A DNA stretch of 64,000 nt, from contig NZ_CP030050.1 of the NCBI RefSeq assembly GCF_015291705.1, positions 1,488,001 through 1,552,000 of the forward strand, read 5' to 3'. Origin of the DNA: Bradyrhizobium arachidis (GTDB lineage: Bacteria > Pseudomonadota > Alphaproteobacteria > Rhizobiales > Xanthobacteraceae). The notes under the pieces are model-generated. The model searched no databases, was not told the DNA's origin, and saw only the letters and a program-made list of their open reading frames with translations. A program made the translations under genes and the position numbers. Every line of letters starts with the position of its first letter. Position 1 is the first letter of the stretch. Shown one piece after another: positions 37,123 to 45,702 of the stretch.

Positions 37123-37517
37123 GGCGTACTCTCTGCGGCCAAGCGTGGCAGTAGACACCAATTGAGCGGCAACGCGCCGCTAAAGCGTGATCCGGAAAAG
37201 TGCGAAGCGGTTTCCCGGATAGATCGTGCGTAAAATCTAAAGGTCGAGAAAAGCCGGCGGGCGTTACGCCGCCGACCTTGCCCCGCAACTGCCGGCTCGC
37301 AAGACCGGTTCCGTTGCTTTGCACTCTCGATTGATTGGTAGCATCGGGCACTCGGATGGCGCCATTGCGCACGGGTATGAAGGGGGCATACTTAGGTTGG
37401 CTTTGACTAGTGAATCGGAATCGGTCGACCCCGCCGCTGCCTACGCCGGCCTCGCCGACTTCCGGTAAAATTCTCTTGCTGCTATCCTCCGGCAAAAGGC
37501 GTCTGACGGAGGAAGCG
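37123..37517. other. Intergenic region before luxR with repeats
   Basis: Holds the 45-bp hairpin repeat (37185-37229) and a GCCGGCGGGCGTTACGCCGCC motif (37253-37273). An alternative GTG start for the LuxR gene at 37410 has no ribosome site. Confidence 0.4.
37185..37229. repeat. 45-bp hairpin repeat (copy 3 of 3)
   Basis: GCGTGATCCGGAAA ... TTTCCCGG ... GATCGTGC; degenerate relative to the copy at 27035-27079 but the same plan. Confidence 0.6.
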
Positions 37518-38306
37518 ATGCGGTCCTATGGGGCGGACTCAGGCTTGGCGGCGGCTGACGTCACGTCCGCAGTGCTCGCCATCGGCCACCCCGATTTCCC
37601 AAAGGTCCTGATCGACACGCTGCGTCGGCAGGCCGGAGTCGGCCATTGCATGGTGTTCGCGCTGAGCCGCGCCGGCGCGGCGAGCTGTTTGCTCGATGCC
37701 GGCAACATCCCGACCGGCGCCGATCTCGGCGCGGCCTATGCCGAGCAATTCCACGAATCCGATCCCAATCGCGATGCGCTGTTCGAGGGCGAGGGCGGTG
37801 CGCCGATCATGCTGCCCTTGTTCGCGCCGCGCATGTACAGTGCGCGCTATCGAAAAATCTTCTTCAACGATTCCGACATCGTCGATAAATGCGCCACCGC
37901 GATCTGGACCGGCGACACCTGCTTCTATGTCAATTTCTACCGCATCACGTCTCAGGGTCGCTTCGGCGATGCCGAGCGTGCGCGGCTGCAAACGATCGCG
38001 CCGGCAATCGGCGCCAGCGTCGCACGTCATTTCCAGCAGATGGCCACTGCGACGCCAGACCAGAACCTCGCCGCACTGTTCGCAACGCGCGCGCCGCTCT
38101 CCGCGCTGACGCCGCGCGAGCAGGAGGTGTGCCGCCGCATCCTGCTCGGCTTCAGCTCCGAGGCGATCTCGCAAGGACTCGGCATCAGCCTGCATTCGAC
38201 CCTGACCTACCGCAAGCGCGCCTATGAGCGGCTCGCCATCTCCTCGCAGAACGAGTTGTTTGCGATCGTGCTGGGTCTGCTGGCGGGTCAGCACGGCCTG
38301 AACTGA
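37518..38306 (+). CDS. LuxR-family transcriptional regulator
   Basis: 262 residues from the ATG at 37518, with GGAGGAAG directly before it. An N-terminal sensing region (1-190; GHPDFPKVLIDTLRRQAGVGH) carries no recognisable autoinducer or receiver signature. The C-terminal LuxR helix-turn-helix reads LTPREQEVCRRILLGFSSEAISQGLGISLHSTLTYRKRAYERL. The last 30 codons and the 3' flank are repeated, degenerate, at 40826-40996. Confidence 0.86.
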   Translation: MRSYGADSGLAAADVTSAVLAIGHPDFPKVLIDTLRRQAGVGHCMVFALSRAGAASCLLDAGNIPTGADLGAAYAEQFHESDPNRDALFEGEGGAPIMLPLFAPRMYSARYRKIFFNDSDIVDKCATAIWTGDTCFYVNFYRITSQGRFGDAERARLQTIAPAIGASVARHFQQMATATPDQNLAALFATRAPLSALTPREQEVCRRILLGFSSEAISQGLGISLHSTLTYRKRAYERLAISSQNELFAIVLGLLAGQHGLN

Positions 38307-38385
38307 GGGGATTTTAGATCCGCGATACCCGCTTCCGAGAGCAAAGCGGACACGCAGGCTGCCGCCTGAATCGTCGCTCTTTTGA
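38213..38385 (+). repeat. Direct repeat, left copy (luxR 3' end plus downstream flank)
   Basis: CAAGCGCGCCTATGAGCGGC begins a stretch that matches 40826-40996 through the luxR stop and about 80 bases past it (CCGCGATA, CGCTTCCGAG, AAAGCG). Identity by eye is about 75-80%. Together the copies bracket the caspase module. Confidence 0.75.
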
Positions 38386-38517
38386 GCCGAAACTGACGCT
38401 TTCGCTACGAGCACCGGCCGCGGCTCGAAGTGCGACGAATGTGATGGGGATCACAGATCGATTGCTTGCCTTTCGGCAGGCTGTGCATAGGCTGCGCACA
38501 TATTGTCGGGGACTGTA

Positions 38518-40302
38518 ATGGGCGCTTTTCGTTGGTTTTCTTTGTTTGTTTCGATTTGGCTGATGTGCGGCTCAGCATATGCGGAGCGCCGCGTCGCGCT
38601 AGTGATGGGCAACTCGGCCTATAAGAGCGTACCCAAGCTCTCCAACCCCGCGAATGATGCCGCCTTGGTCGGGGGCATGTTCAAGAAGGCCGGGTTCGAC
38701 TGGATCGACATCAGGACCGATCTGAATGCTTCCGAGATGCGCAAGGCACTGCGCGACTTCGGCGGACGCGCGCGAGATGCTGAGGTTGCCGTCATCTACT
38801 ATGCCGGTCACGGCATCGAGCTTGATGGCACCAACTACCTGATACCGACCGATGCGGCTCTTGAAACCGACAGCGACGTTCTCGATGAGACCGTGGGACT
38901 TGACCGTGCGCTGTTCGCCGTCGAGCCTGCCAAGCAGCTTCGGCTCATCATCCTTGATGCTTGCCGTGATAACCCCTTCGCCAAGACCATGAAGCGAACG
39001 GTTGCTGCCCGTGCCATCGGACGCGGCCTTGCCAAGGTCGAGCCAACTAGCCCGAACACCATGATAGCTTTCGCAGCGAAGGCCGGGTCCACGGCTTCCG
39101 ACGGCGACTCAAGGAACAGCCCCTTCGCCGCAGCGCTGGTCGAGCGGCTGCCGACGCCCGGGCTCGATCTGCGGAAGGCGTTCGGCTTCGTCCGAGACGA
39201 TGTTTTGAAGAACACCAGCTACAAGCAGGAGCCGTATGTCTACGGTTCGCTTGGCGGCGATGATGTGGCGCTCGTTGCTGCGAAGCCGATTTCCGGTGGG
39301 CCTCAGGCCAGCCCGGATGACGCGATACGCCGGAACTATGAGCTTGCCCTGCAACTCGGCACCCGTGATGGCTGGAACGTCTTCCTCGCCCAATACCCGG
39401 ATGGCTTCTATGCCGGGCTTGCCAAGGGGCAACTCAACAAGATTGCAGCGGAGGAAGCTCGCGCACTGGCGGTCGAGAAGGCTCGGCAGGCCGAAGACGA
39501 AAAGGCACGCCTGGCCGCCGACCGCGCGAAGAAGACCGAACAGGACAAGGCCGCGGCCACGGCCAAGGCTGCCGAGGATGCACGGGTCGCCGCCGAGAAG
39601 GCCAAGCAAGTCGAGGAGGCAAAAGCCGCCGCAGCCGAGCAACGGCGTAAGGAGATTGAGGCCGCTGTTGCGAAGGCTCTGGCCGACAAGCAGGCAGCAG
39701 AGAAGAAAAGCGGCTCCGAAGCTGACCAGAAGGTTGCGGCCCTCCCATCGCCCGCACCTTCGGCTGAGCCGGTGCAGTCGCCGCGAGAGCTCGCCAAGTC
39801 CGTCCAGTCCGAACTTCGCCGCGTCGGCTGTCTTGCCAATCTGGAGAATGGCGAGTGGAGCGCCAAGTCACAACGCTCCCTGGCACTGTTCAACAAGTAC
39901 GCCGGAACGAAGCTTGATACGACGCTCGCAAGCGCCGATGCGCTGGACGCGATCAAAGCCCGGTCAAGCCGCGTCTGTCCGCTGGTGTGCGATCATGGTT
40001 TCAGGGCAGATGGAGATGCCTGCGTCAAGATCGCATGCCGCGCTGGCTATCGCGTCAACGACGACAACGAATGCGAGAAGGTCCAAGACAAGAAGCCGGT
40101 CGCCACGCGCGAAGATGCGACGAAGCGGGATGCGGAGCGTAGGAAAATCGAGGCTACACCGGCGAAGCCGCAGACGAGCGGACAGATCGTTTGCAATAGC
40201 GCCGGTTGCCGACCAGTATCCAAAGGTTGCCGATTGGAGTTTCGCAGGGGCGGCGGGAGTGCCAACACGCACACTGGCGAAAGTGTTGAAGTCTGTAACT
40301 AA
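38518..40302 (+). CDS. Exported caspase-fold protein with coiled coil and peptidoglycan-binding-like C-terminus
   Basis: 594 residues from the ATG at 38518 (GGGGA 7 bases before). Signal peptide about 1-22 (ending SAYAE). Caspase/C14 domain about 23-250 with intact His98 (YYAGHGIE) and Cys149 (LDACRDNPF). Long Ala/Lys/Glu coiled coil about 310-395. A peptidoglycan-binding-like unit lies near 430-480 (SVQSELRRVGCLANLENGEW), then two Cys-rich repeats (CPLVCDHGFRADGDACVKI; CRAGYRVNDDNECEKV). Predicted envelope Cys protease; targets unknown. Confidence 0.88.
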   Translation: MGAFRWFSLFVSIWLMCGSAYAERRVALVMGNSAYKSVPKLSNPANDAALVGGMFKKAGFDWIDIRTDLNASEMRKALRDFGGRARDAEVAVIYYAGHGIELDGTNYLIPTDAALETDSDVLDETVGLDRALFAVEPAKQLRLIILDACRDNPFAKTMKRTVAARAIGRGLAKVEPTSPNTMIAFAAKAGSTASDGDSRNSPFAAALVERLPTPGLDLRKAFGFVRDDVLKNTSYKQEPYVYGSLGGDDVALVAAKPISGGPQASPDDAIRRNYELALQLGTRDGWNVFLAQYPDGFYAGLAKGQLNKIAAEEARALAVEKARQAEDEKARLAADRAKKTEQDKAAATAKAAEDARVAAEKAKQVEEAKAAAAEQRRKEIEAAVAKALADKQAAEKKSGSEADQKVAALPSPAPSAEPVQSPRELAKSVQSELRRVGCLANLENGEWSAKSQRSLALFNKYAGTKLDTTLASADALDAIKARSSRVCPLVCDHGFRADGDACVKIACRAGYRVNDDNECEKVQDKKPVATREDATKRDAERRKIEATPAKPQTSGQIVCNSAGCRPVSKGCRLEFRRGGGSANTHTGESVEVCN

Positions 40303-40442
40303 GCCCATCCCCTCCATTCTGGTTCGGATCGCCGGCTCCAGCAATTTCTTGGGGTCCAGACAGGCGGGCAACGCCCCGTGCTTCGGAACTTTGCCGATGC
40401 CTCGTCGTTCCCGGTGAGCGGGCACGAACGTAGGCGGAATCT

Positions 40443-40790
40443 ATGAAATGGATGTTGGTGGTTCTGGTAGGCGGGGTCTCGCCCGTCAACACCGATCTGG
40501 TGTTCGATAAGTTCAGCGACTGTCTCGCCGCCGAGGAGCAGATGCGGCAGCACTATGCCGATGCGTTCGATGCGTGGGACCGCATGGCTGCGGCTAGGAT
40601 CGACCGGCGCAGGGACTACAAGAAGGCCCGCGATGTTGAGGCCAAGCGGCTGCTGAGCAATGTGGGGACATGTGTCCCGCATGGTGGCGGCGATCCGCAG
40701 ACGGTCACCACTCCGCAGCAGAAACCTCCTGCTCCATCTTCGCAGCAGCCTGCTACGCCATCCCCGTCGCAGCCGGCGCCGCGAACTTAG
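40443..40790 (+). CDS. Small Pro/Gln-tailed hypothetical protein, neighbour of the caspase gene
   Basis: 115 residues. A short hydrophobic start (MKWMLVVLVGGVSPVNTDLV) lacks a clear cleavage site. Residues 20-80 are charged helices with FSDCLAAEEQMRQHY and a second Cys in NVGTCVPHG. The tail from 85 is Pro/Gln/Ser-rich. It lies inside the segment bracketed by the luxR direct repeats, 140 bases after the caspase gene, so it may be part of the same module. Confidence 0.6.
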   Translation: MKWMLVVLVGGVSPVNTDLVFDKFSDCLAAEEQMRQHYADAFDAWDRMAAARIDRRRDYKKARDVEAKRLLSNVGTCVPHGGGDPQTVTTPQQKPPAPSSQQPATPSPSQPAPRT

Positions 40791-40825
40791 CGGCGTTGAT
40801 GCCCTGACACCTCAGACCGGCGCTT

Positions 40826-40996
40826 CAAGCGCGCCTATGAGCGGCTCGGCATCTCCTCGCCGAACGAATTGTTTGCGATCGTGCTGGGTCCGCTCGCGAG
40901 GCCGTGCAGCCTGAACTAACGCGAACTCCAAGTCCGCGATATCGGCTTCCGAGCGCAAAGCGTACAGGTAGTCTGCGGCCAGGATCGTCGGTTCTT
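40826..40996 (+). pseudogene. Truncated luxR remnant (direct repeat, right copy)
   Basis: Encodes the last ~30 residues of a LuxR protein in frame to a stop (FKRAYERLGISSPNELFAIV ending SLN, stop at 40916-40918), with the rest of the gene missing. The flank past the stop also matches that of the intact luxR. It is thus a remnant of a paralogous gene, not simply an exact target-site duplication, since the copies have diverged. Confidence 0.75.
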
Positions 40997-41040
40997 GCCC
41001 AATGCGGACATTCGCTAGCAGGATCTCGCGCGCGCGCCGA

Positions 41041-42033
41041 TCAGGGGCACGTGGCTCGGCCGGGATCCCTGTCGGCGTAACGAACCCCACGCGGCGAATC
41101 GCCGAAGCGAGCTCGGAACAGGCGATTGAAATGCGAAACATCCGAGAAGCCGACCTCCAGCGCGATATCGGAAATTAGCTGCGCGCCGGCGCGGGCCTCG
41201 GTCAACAGTTTGAACGCAAGTTGGAGACGTAGCTCATTCACGTGCCCGGTGAACGACGATCCTGATAACGCCATCAGGCGCTGCAGATAGCGAGGTGAGA
41301 TGCCTTGGCGATGAGCGACCTCCTCGACGCTAAGCCCAGGCTTCTGAAAATTTGCCGCGATGTAGTCGAGTACGGCGCCGTGGCGCGCGGCCACGACCGC
41401 ACTCGCATCGCTCTCGCCCAAGGGAGCGCACTCGCCGACCGCGAGCGCAACAAGATCACAGGTGTGAGCTACGACCGCATCGCGCAGCTTGGGGGCGGCC
41501 AGAGCCCCCTCCTTAAATGCTGACTTCAGATAGGTCATGAGGAGGCGGAGGGCTTCATTCCGCTGAGGAATCGGCCGCATGGCGAGGCTCTCGATGTCTG
41601 TCACGCGCTGCGCAAGCGCCTCGCGGGGTACCGCCAGACCAAATAATATTCCGTCGATATAGGTGACGGTAGCGGGCTCCGAATGCAGAATCGAGATTGC
41701 GTCGCCGGCGCAAAGCTCGATGTCGCGGCCGCGCTGCGACAAACGACTTTTGCCGGGTAAGCTGGCGATGAGGCCGATCGAGTCCTCGCCGTCAGTAACG
41801 CTTGCCCGCAAGCGCTTGAAGCGCATGGGAGAGCCTTTCAGTGCGAGCGTGCGTAGCCCCCGGAGCGCTTGCAATGTTGCGTCGGCTTGAAACGGAACGT
41901 CCGTTAGAGGTTCGATATCTACGTGAACTATTCCCCGCACAAACCTCTCGCGCCATAGTGGAAGTCGCATCCGCTCCGGATGCTCGCGCGTCGAGAATCG
42001 ATGCGATACGAAATTGGCTGCGTCCGTAGACAT
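41041..42033 (-). CDS. AraC-family transcriptional regulator (AraC-binding-like N-domain)
   Basis: 330 residues. N-terminal ligand-domain of the AraC_binding_2 type (FRAERFVRG-like start, LRGLRTLALKGSP, AGDAISILHSE). C-terminal double helix-turn-helix: LSVEEVAHRQGISPRYLQRLMALSG and LISDIALEVGFSDVSHFNRLFRARFGDSP. The target is unknown; the AT-rich palindrome at 42226-42242 upstream is a candidate site. Confidence 0.87.
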   Translation of the reverse strand: MSTDAANFVSHRFSTREHPERMRLPLWRERFVRGIVHVDIEPLTDVPFQADATLQALRGLRTLALKGSPMRFKRLRASVTDGEDSIGLIASLPGKSRLSQRGRDIELCAGDAISILHSEPATVTYIDGILFGLAVPREALAQRVTDIESLAMRPIPQRNEALRLLMTYLKSAFKEGALAAPKLRDAVVAHTCDLVALAVGECAPLGESDASAVVAARHGAVLDYIAANFQKPGLSVEEVAHRQGISPRYLQRLMALSGSSFTGHVNELRLQLAFKLLTEARAGAQLISDIALEVGFSDVSHFNRLFRARFGDSPRGVRYADRDPGRATCP

Positions 42034-42594
42034 GGGGACCTCCAGCCTTGGTAAGCGACTGCGTCAAAATGCTGCGGCAGGCGAGCTGCCGGTATCCGTA
42101 TTTTGCAATTCGCGCACCGACCGTCTCCTCAGGTACGCAGGATTCCAAGAAGCTACTTCGTTTGTCTGCTAGTCTCATTCACCTGTGATAGATGCTGATG
42201 TGAACTGGCTCACGTGGCGACCAGAAAATTGCAGCAATTTTTGATTGCAAACGCCGCGAGCAAAATGCCTCCTTTAAGAGGAGATGATTGTAATGGCTCT
42301 ATTTCAAATTGCTGCCGTCGGATCCAGTTTGAACATCCCTGGCAGTCTGCAAGACCAGATCCAACTTTATTGCACTGCTCGCGACTGATCGGGCTCATCG
42401 GCCCGCGGGCAGAAGTTCTGCAGAACAACACTGTCCTCTGATCCGGTTTCCTGTCGTGCCTTGATCGCCGCATCACCTTTAGGGTTCGTCGGACACAAGT
42501 TACTTCCCGGCACCATTCCTTTTTAGCTGCCGGATGAAATGGTCGAAATCTGTCACATGGGACGTCGACGTGGCGATCAGGAAGAGGTTCGATC
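42034..42594. other. 561-bp intergenic region, lower GC than surroundings
   Basis: Divergent-type gap between the AraC gene and a small ORF. Open frames here (for example minus 42210-42614) lack coding character. Contains the palindrome AAAATTGC-A-GCAATTTT at 42226-42242. The reduced GC content suggests acquired or non-coding DNA. Confidence 0.4.
42226..42242. promoter_or_regulatory. AT-rich palindrome upstream of the AraC regulator
   Basis: AAAATTGC and GCAATTTT are exact reverse complements around a single A. Position about 190 bases before the AraC start. Possible regulator-binding site; no experimental hint. Confidence 0.35.
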
Positions 42595-42786
42595 ATGTCC
42601 ATCATACTCGACATGCTTTATCGCGAGTACTGCCGGGCCCGCCTCACCGAAATGCGAAACCAACTTTTGATACGGGGCGTTGGCGATAAAATCCTGGAAG
42701 CGCCTTGGGAGGACGATGATCCTCCCGACCCTGGCGCTCGAAGGAGTAGCTGGGCGACGAAGGAGCCCCCATCACCCATCGGATAG
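42595..42786 (+). CDS. Possible small protein
   Basis: 63 residues with a good ribosome site (GGAAGAGG, 8 bases before the ATG). MSIILDMLYREYCRARLTEM is a plausible amphipathic helix; the second half is acidic then Pro/Ser-rich. No known family. Lies before the OpgC-like gene by 46 bases. Confidence 0.4.
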   Translation: MSIILDMLYREYCRARLTEMRNQLLIRGVGDKILEAPWEDDDPPDPGARRSSWATKEPPSPIG

Positions 42787-42832
42787 CTGGAGCGCGTTAT
42801 CGACCCTATGAGGCGCGAGCGCGGGCCAACAG

Positions 42833-44008
42833 ATGGACGATCGAACTCAAACCTCGACGCGATTGTTCGGCGAAACTCCGCCGGAGTTCAGAGCGGCCGG
42901 CCGCGATCTGCGTATCGATGTCTGTCGCGGGTTCGCATTATGGTGGATCTTTCTCGATCATGTTCCCAATAACATCGGGAGCTGGCTGACGCCGCGCAAC
43001 TACGGTTTCTGCGATGCCGCCGAGATCTTCATGTTCCTCTCGGGCGTGACCTGTGCGCTGGCCTACGGCAGGGCGCGTGAGCGCGAGGGCTGGAGCGGCA
43101 TGATCGGCCGTTCGCTGCGCCGGGGATGGGACATCTACGCGGCGTTTCTACTGCTTACACTCGCCTGCGTTATTCTGGTCTACCTTGCGGGCAGCGATGA
43201 TCTCGCCGACGGGAGCAATACGCGAATTCTGCTCGAACGTCCGGGCGCGACGCTTGCTCACGCCGCAATCCTGCAATACCGGCCTGTCAACACCGACGTC
43301 CTGCCGGTTTTTGTGATTTTTCACGTGCTGTTCGCGCCGCTGCTGTGGCTGCTGCTGCGAGCGCCGAACGTCACGCTTGGGGTGTCCTTGTTGCTCTACG
43401 CGCTCGTGCACGTCTTTGGTTGGAGAGTTCCCGCCTGGCCCGGCGGCGTCTGGTTCTTCAATCCGCTGGCTTGGCAATTTCTGATCGTGCTGGGCGCATG
43501 GTGCGTCATTGAGGGAGAGAAATTCCGGCCGTGGGTGATGTCGCGCTTGACGCTTGTTCTGGCCGTTCTCTATCTGGTTTTCGGCCTGGTCCTTGCTCAG
43601 AGTTGGAGCATCGTGCCGCTGGTCTCGCAACTTTTGAGGGACCTGCCATTTCCACCGGATAAATCGAATCTCAGTCCGATACGGCTGCTGCATTTTGTAG
43701 CTCTTGCAATTGTGGCGCTACGATTCATTCCGCGGAATTGGGACGGGCTATCGACGCCGGTGCTGAGCTGCGCGAAGTGCTGTGGCGAGAATTCGCTGCC
43801 GATCTATTGTCTCGGCGTCCTTCTGGCGCTCGCCAGCCAACTTACGCTGCTCGACCTCTGGGCGGGGCTTGCGATGCAGATCGTGGTTAGTGTTGCCGGA
43901 GTGCTGATGATGATCGGCGTCGCGCGGTTACTGAACGCGATCGGCATCCAGCGCGAGCGGATGTCAGCGGGGACGCAGTCGATCGGGAAAGTTCCGCCGG
44001 TTCGCTAA
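42833..44008 (+). CDS. OpgC-domain membrane acyltransferase
   Basis: 391 residues, about ten membrane helices. The OpgC/acyltransferase-3 N-terminus is DLRIDVCRGFALWWIFLDHVPNN with GFCDAAEIFMFLSGVTCALAYG. E. coli OpgC (MdoC) succinylates osmoregulated periplasmic glucans. In rhizobia the likely acceptor is a periplasmic cyclic or linear glucan, but this is inference. Confidence 0.83.
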   Translation: MDDRTQTSTRLFGETPPEFRAAGRDLRIDVCRGFALWWIFLDHVPNNIGSWLTPRNYGFCDAAEIFMFLSGVTCALAYGRAREREGWSGMIGRSLRRGWDIYAAFLLLTLACVILVYLAGSDDLADGSNTRILLERPGATLAHAAILQYRPVNTDVLPVFVIFHVLFAPLLWLLLRAPNVTLGVSLLLYALVHVFGWRVPAWPGGVWFFNPLAWQFLIVLGAWCVIEGEKFRPWVMSRLTLVLAVLYLVFGLVLAQSWSIVPLVSQLLRDLPFPPDKSNLSPIRLLHFVALAIVALRFIPRNWDGLSTPVLSCAKCCGENSLPIYCLGVLLALASQLTLLDLWAGLAMQIVVSVAGVLMMIGVARLLNAIGIQRERMSAGTQSIGKVPPVR

Positions 44009-44272
44009 GCTGGTAGATTGCGGGTGGAGCACGGAGGGTAGGGCGGCAGAGGCGAGGCTTCGAGAAATAAGTCCTGTTGCAACCTGTCACCCACGCTGGT
44101 TTTCGCGATGAGAAACGCATCGTCCTCGTCGCGACATTTCCAGCGGTACGCCAAATGCCGAACATGAGTTCGCGTTAACCATAGCGAACGGCTCCCGTCT
44201 GAGCGACATCGCTTCGAAGTTTCTTAAATTTTGCTGGGTACCTCTCTTGGACAGAGTGACCTGGGGAAAGAT
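44009..44272. other. Intergenic region
   Basis: 264 bases with no convincing gene or structure. Candidate promoter for the L,D-transpeptidase gene must be here but is not recognisable. Confidence 0.35.
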
Positions 44273-45151
44273 ATGGCTAAGCGCGCCAAACGTGGAAAGG
44301 CGGAGACGTTCGCACTCCCAATGGCCGCGAGAGTTGCTATTGGCGTCTTGGCCGTCGCCGCGTTGGGGTACGGTTTGCTGACTCGCCCGGCGAGCGAGCA
44401 ACCGGCACGGAAGCCCTCCGCGCAGGAAGCCCGGGCGTCGTCAACGCCCGTTTACGTGGCAACTCCAGTTCGTGCATCAGCGGCAGTTCCGGCTCCAGCG
44501 CCAGCTCCGATTCCGGCCCCCGCCCCGGCGCCTCTGGTCGAGCCACCAAAAGCCGCCGACGGTCCCGGAGCATTGGTCCGGCAGGTCATTGATTACGCCA
44601 GCCACCAGGCACCGGGCACCGTGATCATCGATACCAAGAACACGTTCCTCTATTTCGTCCTGAACGACAGGCAGGCGATGCGCTACGGCATCGGTGTTGG
44701 CCGCGAAGGTTTCACATGGTCCGGTGAGCAGACTGTGGCCCGCAAAGCTGAATGGCCGGATTGGCATCCGCCCACAGAGATGATCGGGCGTCAGCCTTAT
44801 CTGCCGCGGTTCATGGCAGGCGGTCCCGGCAACCCGCTCGGCGCCCGTGCGATGTATCTGGGCGAGACCGAATATCGCATTCACGGCACCAACAATCCCG
44901 ATACGATCGGGAAGCGGGTTTCGTCCGGCTGTATCCGGCTGACCAATGACGACGTCGTGGACCTCTATGAGCGGGTGAAAGTCGGAGCGAAGGTGATCGT
45001 GCTTCCGGCAACCGTAGCCCGCCGGCCTTCCCAGGGCGCGCCGACCGACGCCGCGTTCCGGTTGCCGGACCCGGCATCTCCATCGAAGCGGCCCCTGGCG
45101 GCCAACGCGCAGATGCTGTCATCCGGACCGAAGATCGCCGAGGCGCAGTAG
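44273..45151 (+). CDS. L,D-transpeptidase (YkuD/ErfK family)
   Basis: 292 residues from the ATG at 44273 (GGGGAAAG upstream). N-terminal membrane anchor about 18-36, an Ala/Pro repeat linker (PAPAPAPIPAPAPAP, about 73-88), then the YkuD catalytic domain with His204 (HGTN) and Cys220 in VSSGCIRLTNDDV. Makes 3-3 peptidoglycan cross-links or anchors proteins in the periplasm. Confidence 0.9.
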   Translation: MAKRAKRGKAETFALPMAARVAIGVLAVAALGYGLLTRPASEQPARKPSAQEARASSTPVYVATPVRASAAVPAPAPAPIPAPAPAPLVEPPKAADGPGALVRQVIDYASHQAPGTVIIDTKNTFLYFVLNDRQAMRYGIGVGREGFTWSGEQTVARKAEWPDWHPPTEMIGRQPYLPRFMAGGPGNPLGARAMYLGETEYRIHGTNNPDTIGKRVSSGCIRLTNDDVVDLYERVKVGAKVIVLPATVARRPSQGAPTDAAFRLPDPASPSKRPLAANAQMLSSGPKIAEAQ

Positions 45152-45298
45152 TTCGGTCCTCCGTGCCTGCAACTGAGGACAAGCAAACATTCAAGCCACC
45201 GGCGGCAAGCTCCGGCGCTTGCTCGTATCCATCTGCGACGATCTTGTAGCTTTCAACCAAAGCGAGTAGCTTGGGGTTGGGTATAGGGAGCCGTCGTC

Positions 45299-45445
45299 AT
45301 GAGGTTCTCGTCACGTGCATTTGTCCCCTCTTTTTGCGTTGCTTTGTTGATTTGTGGATCGGGCAGTCCGGCGCTGTCGCAAACTGCAGGGTCCCTTCCC
45401 AGCGTCACGGTCGACGCCCCAACCGTCAGCCTGGCTCTGAAGTAG
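45299..45445 (+). CDS. Very short secreted peptide
   Basis: 48 codons: a GGGAG ribosome site, a clear signal peptide (about 1-29, RAFVPSFCVALLICGSGSPA, LSQ) and a mature part of only about 19 residues (TAGSLPSVTVDAPTVSLALK). It resembles the N-terminus of longer small exported Bradyrhizobium proteins with SLPSVTVDAP after the signal, so it may be a truncated member. Confidence 0.5.
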   Translation: MRFSSRAFVPSFCVALLICGSGSPALSQTAGSLPSVTVDAPTVSLALK

Positions 45446-45504
45446 CAGAGCGTGTGCTGAACTGACGATGGCCGGCAGGGCTGGCGGCTTCAGTCGCATC
45501 ATCT

Positions 45505-45645
45505 GTCTGTTCCTATCGCTAGGGACAGACGCCGGCGCGGTGGTGCGCTAGTCTCGCCTGGAGGAAACAAGAACCCAGGGGAGCCAGCCTTGAGCGCCGC
45601 GCATCGACATCGACCCGGCTGCGTTCTGGGCCGATCCTATCCGAA
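45505..45645 (+). pseudogene. Degenerate copy of the P450 promoter and 5' end
   Basis: Matches 49415-49560 over about 140 bases: the operator (one mismatch), CGCTAGTCTCGCCTGGAGGAA, the ribosome site, a TTG start and about 20 codons. A 5-base deletion after the start and a 1-base deletion before CTATCCG put it out of frame. It ends where the next gene's region begins. Confidence 0.8.
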
Positions 45646-45702
45646 ATGAGCGGTCCGGAAGCGCCGCAGACCGATTGTGCTCAACGTGGGTTTGGGGCGG
45701 CG

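Noticed and set aside
42210..42614. 134-codon minus-strand open frame
   Set aside because: No ribosome site or recognisable domain; lies in low-GC intergenic DNA and overlaps the start of another candidate.
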